DNA of 64,000 nucleotides from Bacillota bacterium (lineage in GTDB: Bacteria; Bacillota; Clostridia; Acetivibrionales; DSM-1351), in the NCBI GenBank assembly GCA_023460955.1, contig JAEWOH010000063.1, positions 1 through 64,000 of the forward strand, in the 5' to 3' direction. Below, in pieces: positions 43,946 to 52,333 of the stretch (positions are counted from its first letter, which is position 1; every line of letters begins with the position of its first letter). The position numbers and the translations under genes are program-made. The notes under the pieces were generated by a model. That model searched no databases. It was not told where the DNA came from and was given only the letters and a program-made list of their open reading frames with translations.

Positions 43946-45127
43946 ATGGTATTTAATTTTAATAAAATAGTCGACAGAAGAAATACAAATTCCATTAAAT
44001 ATGATTTTGCCAAACAGAGGGGAAAGCCTGAGGATGCGATTCCTCTGTGGGTAGCAGATATGGATTTTAAAACACTGCCGGAAGTTACCGACGCGCTTGT
44101 TAAAGCAAGTGAACATGGCATTTTCGGGTATTCTGAAGTAAAGGAAGAATACTTCACTACATTATATAACTGGTATTCTGATAAATTCGGTTGGAACATA
44201 CGCCCCCAATGGTTGGTAAAAACACCGGGTATAGTTTATGCCATTGCAATGGCAATCAGAGCTTTCACCAAAGAGGGTGAAGGAGTAATGATCCAAAAGC
44301 CGGTATATTATCCCTTCTCAGATACAATAGTTTCAAACAACAGGGTACTTGTAAACAACCCTCTGGTATACAGGGACGGAACATACAAAATGGATTTGGA
44401 GGATTTTGAAAAAAAAGTTATTTCTGAAAAAGTAAAGCTTTTTATACTCTGTAATCCTCATAACCCTGTGGGAAGAGTGTGGACGAGGGACGAACTGACA
44501 GGTCTTGGGGATATATGCATCAAGCATAATGTTATTGTTGTATCCGATGAGATTCATGCCGACTTTATATATGAGGGACATCAGCATTTAATTTTTGCGA
44601 GCCTTAAGCCTGAATATGCAAATATTACAATAACCTGTACGGCACCGAGTAAAACTTTTAATCTCGCAGGCCTTCAGGTTTCGAATATATTCATTCAAAA
44701 CAGTTATATGAAAGCAAGCTTTGAAGAGGAGATTGTTAAAAGTGGCTACAGCCAGCTCAATACCATGGGTCTGATAGCCTGTCATGCCGCTTATGAATAC
44801 GGCTCGGAATGGCTTGCTCAATTGAAGGCTTATCTTTCAGGTAATCTATCCTTTATAAAAGGTTATTTAAATGAAAGGCTTCCGGGTATAAAGCTTGTGG
44901 AACCTGAAGGGACTTATCTTGTATGGCTGGATTTTAATGATTTGAAATTATCAGATGAAGAACTTGAAAACCTGATTTCCAATGAAGCAAAGCTGTGGTT
45001 GGACAACGGGCTGATGTTCGGAGAAGAGGGCAGAGGCTTTCAAAGAATTAATATTGCCTGCCCGAGGGAACTATTAAGCAGAGCCTTTGAACAGCTGGAA
45101 GCTGCAGTCAGAAAGCACAAGGGATAA
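43946..45127 (+). CDS. patB: MalY/PatB-type cystathionine beta-lyase aminotransferase
   Basis: 393 residues, fold-type I PLP enzyme. IPLWVADMDFKTLPEVTDAL, the PLP-binding VVSDEIHADFIYEGHQH, the Lys in TCTAPSKTFNLAGLQVSN, and the carboxylate Arg near FQRINIACPRELL. Members split C-S bonds of cystathionine or cysteine and some bind regulators. GGGAG sets ATG 43946. Divergent from cysK across 248 bases, which suggests a linked role in sulfur amino acids. Confidence 0.88.
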   Translation: MVFNFNKIVDRRNTNSIKYDFAKQRGKPEDAIPLWVADMDFKTLPEVTDALVKASEHGIFGYSEVKEEYFTTLYNWYSDKFGWNIRPQWLVKTPGIVYAIAMAIRAFTKEGEGVMIQKPVYYPFSDTIVSNNRVLVNNPLVYRDGTYKMDLEDFEKKVISEKVKLFILCNPHNPVGRVWTRDELTGLGDICIKHNVIVVSDEIHADFIYEGHQHLIFASLKPEYANITITCTAPSKTFNLAGLQVSNIFIQNSYMKASFEEEIVKSGYSQLNTMGLIACHAAYEYGSEWLAQLKAYLSGNLSFIKGYLNERLPGIKLVEPEGTYLVWLDFNDLKLSDEELENLISNEAKLWLDNGLMFGEEGRGFQRINIACPRELLSRAFEQLEAAVRKHKG

Positions 45128-45152
45128 GCAGCATAAGGGATAAGCAGCATAA
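45117..45152. repeat. 16-bp direct duplication at the patB stop
   Basis: AAGGGATAAGCAGCAT, which contains the patB stop codon, is repeated at once head to tail, followed by more AAGCAG variants. Confidence 0.75.
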
Positions 45153-45204
45153 GCAGATAAAGCCTGAGAAGCATAAAGATATTTTAAAACGAGGTGTAGC
45201 GAAT

Positions 45205-45765
45205 ATGAGTCAATTGACGAGAGAAGAAGCGTGGGCTTTGCTCACAGAATTTAACAAGGAGGCCTTTCATTTGAAGCATGCCTTGATTGTGGAAGGAGTT
45301 ATGCGTTATTTTGCAAAGAAGCTGGGCTATGAGGAGGCTGAGGATTTCTGGGGCATAGTGGGACTTCTGCACGATCTGGATTTTGAGCTGTATCCCGATC
45401 AGCATTGCATAAAGCAGCAGGAAATAATGAGAGAGAAAGGTATAGCTCCCGAAATTATCCGTGCAACTGCCAGCCACGGATATGCTCTCACCGTTGACAT
45501 AGAACCACAGCATGAAATGGAGAAGGTACTTTACGCTGTGGATGAACTTACAGGTCTTATCGGGGCAGTTGCACTGATGCGGCCTTCCAAGAGTGTATCA
45601 GATCTTGAGCTAAAGTCTGTTAAGAAGAAATATAAAACTGCAAATTTCGCTGCAGGCTGCTCGAGAGAAGTTATAGAACGGGGGGCTTCAATGCTGGGCT
45701 GGGAGTTGGATTACCTCATAGAGCAGACCATTCTGGCAATGAGAGAATGTGAAAATAATTCCTAA
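45205..45765 (+). CDS. HD-domain hydrolase
   Basis: 186 residues. The HD metal site is spread over LKHALIVEGVM (His), GLLHDLDFELYPDQH (His-Asp), ATASHGYAL (His) and YAVDELTGLI (Asp). The opening LTREEAWALLTEFNK is typical of clostridial HD proteins annotated as predicted hydrolases acting on nucleotides or phosphate esters. The substrate is unknown. GAGGTG precedes ATG 45205. It lies between patB and the DUF362-ferredoxin gene in the same direction, probably one transcript. Confidence 0.82.
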   Translation: MSQLTREEAWALLTEFNKEAFHLKHALIVEGVMRYFAKKLGYEEAEDFWGIVGLLHDLDFELYPDQHCIKQQEIMREKGIAPEIIRATASHGYALTVDIEPQHEMEKVLYAVDELTGLIGAVALMRPSKSVSDLELKSVKKKYKTANFAAGCSREVIERGASMLGWELDYLIEQTILAMRECENNS

Positions 45766-45813
45766 GCATTAGGACTTAAGCGTTTATTACTTTAATGAAA
45801 CATGTGAGGTATT

Positions 45814-46980
45814 ATGGAAAAGGTAGCATTACTCAAATGTACTGAATATGATGTGGAGCAGATAGAGAAAAAGTTAAGGGAAGGCTTTGAATTATTAGGA
45901 GGAGCTGCTTTTCTGCGGGAACTCATTCCTCTGAACAGCAAAGTCCTTTTAAAGCCTAACTTTCTTAGTGCTGCCGAGAAAGGTTCACCAATAATTACTC
46001 ATTATGCTGTCTTTGAGGCTGTGGTCAGAATTGTGAAGGAGTATAGTGACAATATTTCATTTGGTGATTCGCCGGGACAGGATGATACCTTAAAAGCTGC
46101 TGAAAAGTCGGGGATAATGGAAGTGGCCCAAAAATACGGTGTGAAGTTCGAAGACTTTAACAAAGATTCAGTTCATTGTGAACTTAAAAAGCCTTTGATG
46201 TATAAGTACTGGAATGTGGCAAAAGCAGCTTATGAGGCCGATGTTATCATTACTCTTCCAAAGCTTAAAACACACGCCATGATGTATTACACCGGAGCGG
46301 TCAAAAATCAGTTCGGGTGTGTTCCCGGAGGTCAAAAGGCAGAGTGGCACACCAAACTGCCGGATTCGGAAAGCTTCGGGAAAATGCTGTTGGACTTAAA
46401 TACGGTGGTGAAAACCAGCTTTGTAATTCTTGACGGTATTGTAGCGATGGAAGGAAACGGCCCCAGAAACGGTAATCCAAAACAAATGAATACTTTAATA
46501 ATGGGCAAGTCACTTACTGCCGTTGATTCTACAGCGGTGAGACTGATTGGGTATGAAGATGTATTGGCGGTACCTATACTGAAGGTTGCTCAGGAAACCG
46601 GATGGGGTACTGTACTGCCTCAAGAAATAGAAGTCCTGGGAGAATCCATAAAGGATATGAAGTGCGGGGATTTCAAACTCTCCAGAAACGCAAAAGTTAT
46701 AAACTTCCTCACACCCGGCTTGACAAAGCTTGTATCCTCCTTGACAGCACCGGACCCTGTTTTGGTCGAGGATAAATGTATCGGCTGCAGAAAGTGTGAT
46801 GAGGCTTGTCCCGAAAAGTCTAAAGTTATTTCTTTTGTAAAGAGAAATGGCAGAAGCGTACCGGAATGGAATTACAGTAAATGTATCAGATGCTTCTGCT
46901 GTCAGGAGTTATGCCCCAAGGGTGCTATTGTTACCAGGGACAAGGCCCTCAGCCGACTGCTGGGCTTGAACAAGAGATGA
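45814..46980 (+). CDS. DUF362 protein with C-terminal two-cluster ferredoxin
   Basis: 388 residues. DUF362 core (~1-300): VLLKPNFLSAAEKGSPI, FGDSPGQDDTLKAAEKSG, TLPKLKTHAMMYYTGAVKNQFG and GIVAMEGNGPRNG. The ferredoxin tail has CIGCRKCDEACPEKS and CIRCFCCQELCPKGAI, giving two 4Fe-4S clusters. DUF362 proteins are redox proteins of unknown reaction in anaerobes. GTGAGGT precedes ATG 45814. Follows the HD gene by 48 bases. Confidence 0.86.
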   Translation: MEKVALLKCTEYDVEQIEKKLREGFELLGGAAFLRELIPLNSKVLLKPNFLSAAEKGSPIITHYAVFEAVVRIVKEYSDNISFGDSPGQDDTLKAAEKSGIMEVAQKYGVKFEDFNKDSVHCELKKPLMYKYWNVAKAAYEADVIITLPKLKTHAMMYYTGAVKNQFGCVPGGQKAEWHTKLPDSESFGKMLLDLNTVVKTSFVILDGIVAMEGNGPRNGNPKQMNTLIMGKSLTAVDSTAVRLIGYEDVLAVPILKVAQETGWGTVLPQEIEVLGESIKDMKCGDFKLSRNAKVINFLTPGLTKLVSSLTAPDPVLVEDKCIGCRKCDEACPEKSKVISFVKRNGRSVPEWNYSKCIRCFCCQELCPKGAIVTRDKALSRLLGLNKR

Positions 46981-47049
46981 CTAAAAATAACAAAATGAAT
47001 ATAATAAGAAAATGTATAAAATAAGAAAATTGAGGCTCCAAACTTTTTC

Positions 47050-47078
47050 TTGAAAACTGGAATAAAAGTATATATAAT
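47050..47078 (+). promoter_or_regulatory. serS: serS promoter
   Basis: TTGAAA (47050-47055), 17 bases, TATAAT (47073-47078), just before the T-box leader. Confidence 0.75.
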
Positions 47079-47084
47079 TATGCA

Positions 47085-47320
47085 TAATGATAACTAATAA
47101 GCGATGATAAAAGCTACGATTTCGAACTTTCCTCAGAGAGCCGGTGGGTGGTGAAAACCGGTGGGAGTAAAAATCAGTCCACTTTTTGAGCTTTCGATGA
47201 AAAGTCGAAAGGCCGGTACCCTATATCGTACTATATGAGTGGTCGGTAATTTTACCGGCAATTTGGGTGGCAACGCGGAATACTTTCGTCCCAGTGGTTT
47301 TGGGGGATGGGAGTTTTTTT
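47085..47320 (+). promoter_or_regulatory. serine T-box riboswitch leader
   Basis: Stem I begins near GCGATGATAAAAGC, with the AG-rich CAGAGAGCCGG. The likely specifier is TCC at 47178-47180 (CAGTCCACT), a Ser codon. The T-box core GGGTGGCAACGCGG lies at 47265-47278. The terminator CTTTCGTCCC / GGGATGGGAG (47283-47313) precedes seven T. Uncharged tRNA-Ser should promote serS readthrough. Confidence 0.92.
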
Positions 47321-47435
47321 ATTGTCACAATATAGTAAGTTGACAGGAAAATTTCAGTAAAAGTATTTAGTAAAAGATACTCAGTATTTGTTAACTATGT
47401 AAACAATAAAATCAATAGAAATAAGGAGTGGGAAG

Positions 47436-48713
47436 ATGTTAGATTTAAGATTTGTAAGAGAAAATCCCGAAATAGTAAAACAGAATATAAGAAATAAGTT
47501 TCAGGACAAAAAACTTGGCCTGGTAGATGAAGTAATTGCTCTGGATGCTGAACTTAGAGCGGCAAAACAGGAAGCAGAAGCTTTGAGGGGTGACAGAAAC
47601 AAAATTTCAAAGCAGATAGGCGGATTAATGGCCCAGGGTAAGAAGGAAGAGGCAGAAGAACTTAAGAAAAAGGTTAATGATCAGGCAGCACGCTTGGCTG
47701 AACTCGAAATTAAAGAAAATGAACTTGAAGCTAAAGTAAAAACTATAATGATGACCATACCCAATATTATTGATCCAAGTGTACCAATAGGTAAGGATGA
47801 CAGTGAAAATGTTGAGGTTGAACGTTTCGGCGAACCTGCACTTAAGGATTTTGATGTACCCTACCATACCGAAATAATGGAGAAATTAGCCGGTATTGAT
47901 CTTGATAGTGCAAGAAAGGTAGCAGGAAACGGATTTTACTATTTGATGGGTAATATAGCAAGGCTTCACTCGGCGGTAATTTCCTACGCGAGAGATTTTA
48001 TGATAGACAGGGGATTTACATACTGCATCCCCCCATTTATGATAAGAAGCGAAGTTGTTACAGGTGTTATGAGCTTTGCTGAAATGGATGCAATGATGTA
48101 CAAAATTGAGGGCGAGGATTTGTACCTTATTGGAACAAGTGAACACTCCATGATAGGTAAATTTATTGATACCATTTTACCTGAAAACGCTCTGCCACAG
48201 ACCTTGACCAGCTACTCACCTTGCTTCAGAAAAGAAAAGGGCGCTCATGGTCTTGAGGAAAGAGGAGTTTACAGAATTCATCAGTTTGAAAAGCAGGAAA
48301 TGATAGTGGTTTGCAAGCCTGAGGACAGTATGGATTGGTATCATAAACTCTGGCGAAATACAGTGGATTTGTTCTGTTCATTAGATATACCTGTAAGAAC
48401 CTTGGAATGCTGTTCAGGAGATTTGGCCGATCTTAAGGTTAAGTCAGTTGATATCGAAGCCTGGTCACCAAGACAAAAGAAGTATTTTGAAGTCGGAAGC
48501 TGCTCAAACTTGGGTGATGCACAGGCTCGCAGACTGAAAATCAGAGTCGATGGAGAAAAAGGCAAGTATTTTGCCCATACACTGAACAATACAGTTGTTG
48601 CTCCTCCGAGAATGCTGATTGCATTCCTTGAAAACAACTTGAATGCAGACGGATCAGTTAATATTCCTAAGGCACTCCAACCATATATGGGCGGAATGAC
48701 AGTGATTAAGTAA
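47436..48713 (+). CDS. serS: seryl-tRNA synthetase
   Basis: Charges tRNA-Ser with serine. 425 residues, class II. N-terminal long antiparallel coiled-coil arm (~30-100, rich in Lys/Glu/Ala). The catalytic core has TSEHSMIG, motif 2 SPCFRKEKGAHG with VYRIHQFEKQEM, EVGSCSNLGDAQARRLKIR, and motif 3 NNTVVAPPRMLIAFLEN. AGGAGTGGG precedes ATG 47436. Controlled by the T-box in front and closed by a terminator. Confidence 0.96.
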   Translation: MLDLRFVRENPEIVKQNIRNKFQDKKLGLVDEVIALDAELRAAKQEAEALRGDRNKISKQIGGLMAQGKKEEAEELKKKVNDQAARLAELEIKENELEAKVKTIMMTIPNIIDPSVPIGKDDSENVEVERFGEPALKDFDVPYHTEIMEKLAGIDLDSARKVAGNGFYYLMGNIARLHSAVISYARDFMIDRGFTYCIPPFMIRSEVVTGVMSFAEMDAMMYKIEGEDLYLIGTSEHSMIGKFIDTILPENALPQTLTSYSPCFRKEKGAHGLEERGVYRIHQFEKQEMIVVCKPEDSMDWYHKLWRNTVDLFCSLDIPVRTLECCSGDLADLKVKSVDIEAWSPRQKKYFEVGSCSNLGDAQARRLKIRVDGEKGKYFAHTLNNTVVAPPRMLIAFLENNLNADGSVNIPKALQPYMGGMTVIK

Positions 48714-48718
48714 AACAA

Positions 48719-48770
48719 AAAAGACTGCAGGTGGTTAAATTTATTGTTTAACAGCCTACAGTCTTTATTA
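48719..48770 (+). terminator. serS terminator
   Basis: AAAGACTGcAGG pairs with CCTaCAGTCTTT, with an inner GTTAAA/TTTAAC stem, followed by ATTATT. Rather poor U-run. Confidence 0.7.
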
Positions 48771-48930
48771 TTAATATAGCTTCCCCTTAACCTAATACCG
48801 GTTGCCATTTCTTAAATAATGGTAACATTAGAACTGTACAAGGTAAATTTATTAGATGTAAATTATTACAATTCAAGATATGTAATTAAATGTAAATTTA
48901 TAGTACTATTAGTTTAGGGGGTGATTTAAA

Positions 48931-49452
48931 ATGCCGAAGGTTCTTCTAAAACTTTTAATATTAGGTTGCTTAAGTATACTTTGTGCCTGTTGTGCTTGTT
49001 CTTCAGGCCCTGACTCAATCCCCAAAAATGACTTTGATGGTGCTGTTCCCGAGCCTTTTGCACTACGTGTCAAGGCTGAGAAAAGACTATCGGAGGATTA
49101 CCAAAGGGAGCCCAAAGTCTTTGATATAAATTCTGAGGGCGAGTTTAACAAGCTTATTAAAAAATATCAAATAAATTACGATAGCCGGGAAATAGATTAC
49201 GGTTTCAGTAAAAGCTTTTTTAAGAAAAACAAGATATATGTTGTGATGAAGGATGGTGACTCCATCAGTGTGAAATGTGAGATGAAGTCTTTTAAGGTTG
49301 AAGCGGATACACTTAATATTGTATTCGAATACAGTTCTCGTATTTATGCTCAGGATTTTTCTACCCTTGGTTTTATTGTTGTAACAGATAGGGAAAGAGT
49401 TAAGGATGTTAAAAATGTATATGTCAACTATGAAACGTTAAACCAAAATTAA
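48931..49452 (+). CDS. hypothetical lipoprotein
   Basis: 173 residues, no family recognised. The signal peptide KVLLKLLILGCLSILCACCAC ends in a lipobox with several candidate Cys residues. The mature part is charged and begins SSGPDSIPKND; a beta-rich C-terminal half (KNKIYVVMKDGDSISVK, FSTLGFIVVTDRE) may be a small all-beta domain. Anchored outside the membrane. ATG 48931 follows GGGGGTGAT. It is alone between two terminators. Confidence 0.72.
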   Translation: MPKVLLKLLILGCLSILCACCACSSGPDSIPKNDFDGAVPEPFALRVKAEKRLSEDYQREPKVFDINSEGEFNKLIKKYQINYDSREIDYGFSKSFFKKNKIYVVMKDGDSISVKCEMKSFKVEADTLNIVFEYSSRIYAQDFSTLGFIVVTDRERVKDVKNVYVNYETLNQN

Positions 49453-49502
49453 ATTTTAACATCAACTTCAGAATCAGATAACAATAAATTGAGAAACGAG
49501 AG

Positions 49503-49545
49503 CAACCATTTTTATTCTAAAGATAATAAAAATGGTTGTTTTTTT
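49503..49545 (+). terminator. terminator after the lipoprotein gene
   Basis: CAACCATTTTTATT (49503-49516) pairs with AATAAAAATGGTTG (49525-49538), followed by seven T. Confidence 0.9.
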
Positions 49546-49565
49546 ACCTATATATTCATAACCCT

Positions 49566-49751
49566 ACTTCCAAAGGCATATATATACAGTGTACCAACAA
49601 AGTAGGTACACCTTGTATCCGCTGTCGGTTCGCTCAAGCGGATACATTGCAGACATTGCCTGTGTAGCTTTGGAAGTCAATTACTATCAGTACTTGATCT
49701 CTTGCGGGTATTAATGTATTTGACTTTACCTACGTTGCAGTAAATATTGCC
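49566..49751 (+). ncRNA. unidentified structured RNA element upstream of spoIIID
   Basis: A multi-branched fold is visible. P1 is ACTTCCAAAG (49566-49575) with CTTTGGAAGT (49668-49677), ten perfect pairs. P2 is GTGTACC (49589-49595) with GGTACAC (49605-49611). P3 is GTATCCGCT (49615-49623) with AGCGGATAC (49637-49645), nine perfect pairs. Downstream TACCTACGTTG (49727-49737) is complementary to CAAC...GTAGGTA in P2 (49595-49608, three-base bulge), so it competes with P2. It matches no RNA family I know. It ends shortly before the spoIIID ribosome site. Confidence 0.5.
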
Positions 49752-49772
49752 TTATTAAAGGGGGGTATATGG

Positions 49773-50021
49773 TTGAAGGAATATATAGAAGAACGGGTCT
49801 TGGAGCTCGCGAATTATATCATCGAGAAAAAGACAACAGTACGATACGCTGCTAAGAAGTTCGGTATCAGCAAGAGCACAGTCCACAAAGATGTAACTGA
49901 AAGACTAGAGAAAATAAATCCTACACTTATGAACGATGTGAGAATGATACTCGAGGAAAATAAGGCAGAAAGGCATATTCGCGGCGGAGAAGCAACAAAG
50001 GCAAAATATCAGGGAAAATAA
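49773..50021 (+). CDS. spoIIID: sporulation transcription factor SpoIIID
   Basis: 82 residues. DNA-binding switch protein of the mother cell that acts with sigma-E and leads to sigma-K. MKEYIEERVLELANYIIEKKTTVRYAAKKFG and SKSTVHKDVTERLEKINP contain the helix-turn-helix, followed by a basic tail with HIRGGEATKAKYQ. The start is TTG 49773 behind GGGGGG. An ATG four bases earlier (49769) is out of frame and closes early. Closed by its own terminator. Confidence 0.94.
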   Translation: MKEYIEERVLELANYIIEKKTTVRYAAKKFGISKSTVHKDVTERLEKINPTLMNDVRMILEENKAERHIRGGEATKAKYQGK

Positions 50022-50084
50022 TTTTACATAGATGGGAGAATTTTATTCCCAAAAATAAATTTACATAGAGGATAAGGTTGAAAA

Positions 50085-50110
50085 GCCGGGTACAAATGTA
50101 CCTGGTTTTT
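50085..50110 (+). terminator. spoIIID terminator
   Basis: GCCGGGTACA and TGTACCTGGT flank AA, followed by TTTT. The stem is very tight (one G-U pair). Confidence 0.85.
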
Positions 50111-50305
50111 GTTATTTATAGGAAGGATTTGAGACATAGAGAACTAAATAGTGTGGTACTTATGATAACATAACACTATTGACTCCATATAATTCCAACT
50201 GTAACATAGATGTAGCAGATTTCCATTTACAGCAGAATTGTTTAATATTATGAACTTAAGATTAGAAATGCAAAAATACAAAATTCTGGCAATACGGGGG
50301 ATAGA

Positions 50306-51031
50306 ATGATAAATCATCAGGAATTAGTAAAAGAAATAGCTCAAGAATTATTCCAAGATAATAATGTTTTGGCATTAGTACTATACGGCTCGGTTTCAAG
50401 GCACGAGGAAAGTGCTAATAGCGATATAGACCTATTGGCGATAGTCAGCGAAAATCACCTCCAAAAAAGACATATGGTACGAAACGGAATTACTGTGGAA
50501 TTGGTTGAAGAGTCTTTGGAATATTTACAAAAGAAATGTTTTGAAGCAAAGGAGATACCTATTCTATTTGCGTTAGTGGACGGAATTGTCTTGTTTGATA
50601 AAATTTCAATAACTGAACAATTGATTGCCCAAGCAAAAAGAATTCTTGAAGAGGGACCGCCCGTAAACGCAAGGTGGGAAGAAGAAGGATACAGAATAAA
50701 AAGACGGTCGGACTTAACGGAAATATATCTAGATTTACTGGATACTGAAGATAATATTGTGTTTGGTTATCTCGTCTCGTTATTAATTACAAGCGCAATC
50801 CCCATGCTAACCGAAATCAATCACCTATGGTTTCAAACGAGAAAGAAAACGATTAATTATTTAAAATCCCAATGTTATGAAGGCTATAAACATATCGAGA
50901 TACTTTTAAATCCTGTATGTTCATTGTCGGATAAACGTAAAGCTGCAAAAAACTTAATTGAATATATATTTCGGCAGTATGGAGGAATTTTAGAGGGCGA
51001 CGCTATAATATTTAGAATAAATAATATATAA
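50306..51031 (+). CDS. nucleotidyltransferase-domain protein
   Basis: 241 residues. The N-terminal pol-beta-like domain has VLYGSVSRHEESANSDIDLLAIV, with the GS and DxD catalytic residues. The helical C-terminal region (~115-235) resembles kanamycin/streptomycin nucleotidyltransferase-type partners. It may adenylylate a small molecule, an aminoglycoside or a tRNA/toxin partner; no partner HEPN gene is adjacent. ATG 50306 follows GGGGGAT. Not obviously part of an operon. Confidence 0.78.
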   Translation: MINHQELVKEIAQELFQDNNVLALVLYGSVSRHEESANSDIDLLAIVSENHLQKRHMVRNGITVELVEESLEYLQKKCFEAKEIPILFALVDGIVLFDKISITEQLIAQAKRILEEGPPVNARWEEEGYRIKRRSDLTEIYLDLLDTEDNIVFGYLVSLLITSAIPMLTEINHLWFQTRKKTINYLKSQCYEGYKHIEILLNPVCSLSDKRKAAKNLIEYIFRQYGGILEGDAIIFRINNI

Positions 51032-51090
51032 GAAAATGTTGTTATAATTTTCCATATATTTTGTAATACAATTTAAGGGGGCTCATACTA

Positions 51091-51987
51091 ATGAGTTTAC
51101 ATAATAATAATTTATCGAAACTAAAAACTTTGATGCATATAGTTGTTTTACTTGTAATTATGTTTGCAGGGGATTTTTTAAGTTCATTACCTTTTGATAT
51201 TATCTTTAGTTATGTTGAATTACCATTTGATTGGATGTATGGTTTAACGCGTATAACTGCGTGCATTATTGTAACATATCTTATCTTTCGTTTTTACACA
51301 CACAAGGTTTTACATTCTAATATGGAAGATTTCAGAATAGGCAGACTACATGTAAGGCTCATTGATGTTTTATATGCTCTTTTGCTTACGACTTTTGTGA
51401 TAGGTGGATTTATTATTTTGGGAAAACCATTTATAAATCATAATTTGACCAATGATGTAATGAGCAGTATTGTAATTATTGCATTATTTAAGGCATTAAA
51501 AGCAGGCATCTTGGAAGAAATACTTTTCCGGGGCTATATTATGAAGTTATTGGAAATTAGATGGAATAAATACATAGCTATAATTTTGCCATCTTTTATT
51601 TTTAGTTTAGCACATATCCCTTCAATGGAAGTATTCAATCTTGTCAGCTTACTTCTTTTAATTTGTAGCGGTACTTTAGCGGGTATCATGTTTTCTCTTA
51701 TTGCTTATAGAAATAATTCCATTTGGGGAAGTGTTTTGATTCACACCATCTGGAACTTCATAATGTGTGGGGATATATTGCATATTTACTTTGGAAAAGA
51801 CATTTCCGCTAAAGCGATATTTTCTATTATCCTTCCAACGAAAAACTATCTGGTAACCGGAGCGGGATTTGGAATTGAAGCATCAATTATTGCAATTGTC
51901 GGATATACAATTATTAGTATATCCTTATTGTTATTGATTAAAAAGTCAACCAGCAGAAGTATGGCTAACGTAGATAAACAAATGTAA
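51091..51987 (+). CDS. CPBP-family intramembrane glutamic protease
   Basis: 298 residues with about eight membrane helices. The active-site motifs are GILEEILFRGYIMKLLE (EExxxR), IFSLAHIP (FxxxH type) and SVLIHTIWNFIMC (HxxxN). Family members include bacteriocin-immunity and CAAX-processing-like proteases; the substrate is unknown. ATG 51091 follows AAGGGGGC. Directly followed by a fragment of another CPBP-like gene. Confidence 0.87.
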   Translation: MSLHNNNLSKLKTLMHIVVLLVIMFAGDFLSSLPFDIIFSYVELPFDWMYGLTRITACIIVTYLIFRFYTHKVLHSNMEDFRIGRLHVRLIDVLYALLLTTFVIGGFIILGKPFINHNLTNDVMSSIVIIALFKALKAGILEEILFRGYIMKLLEIRWNKYIAIILPSFIFSLAHIPSMEVFNLVSLLLLICSGTLAGIMFSLIAYRNNSIWGSVLIHTIWNFIMCGDILHIYFGKDISAKAIFSIILPTKNYLVTGAGFGIEASIIAIVGYTIISISLLLLIKKSTSRSMANVDKQM

Positions 51988-52016
51988 ACTTCAAAACTTG
52001 GGGTGAAGAGATCGTC

Positions 52017-52174
52017 ATGAACAGAAAAATCGTAGTACTTTTTACAGTGCTGACATTTTGCATAGCCTATCTTGTGTCAGGAGTTTTAATTGCTCTTGGG
52101 CAATATGGATATTCGGTTCACAATTGGGTTTACTCATTGCAATGATTTTGGAAGATATGTCCAAAGACATATAA
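52017..52174 (+). pseudogene. fragment of a CPBP-type membrane protein gene
   Basis: ATG 52017, behind GGGGTGAAG, opens MNRKIVVLFTVLTFCIAYLV and SGVLIALGQYGYSVHNWVYS before a TGA at 52143 (42 codons). This resembles the first helix of CPBP proteases. From 52125 the next frame reads LGLLIAMILEDMSKDI and stops at 52174, looking like a C-terminal helix. The two pieces suggest a gene with a large internal deletion. A real 42-residue membrane peptide cannot be excluded. The remaining ~150 bases before the next gene are AT-rich with nothing recognised. Confidence 0.5.
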
Positions 52175-52333
52175 GATATTTAATTAATTTTCTCACATGA
52201 AATAATGTTAAAAATATTATATTATATTGCTTTAATGGAACTATGAAACTGCTTTAATAGAATTATGAAGTTACATTTATAACACTATATTTTAAATTAA
52301 TTTTTATAACTTAAACAGATGTGGAGGAAAAGT

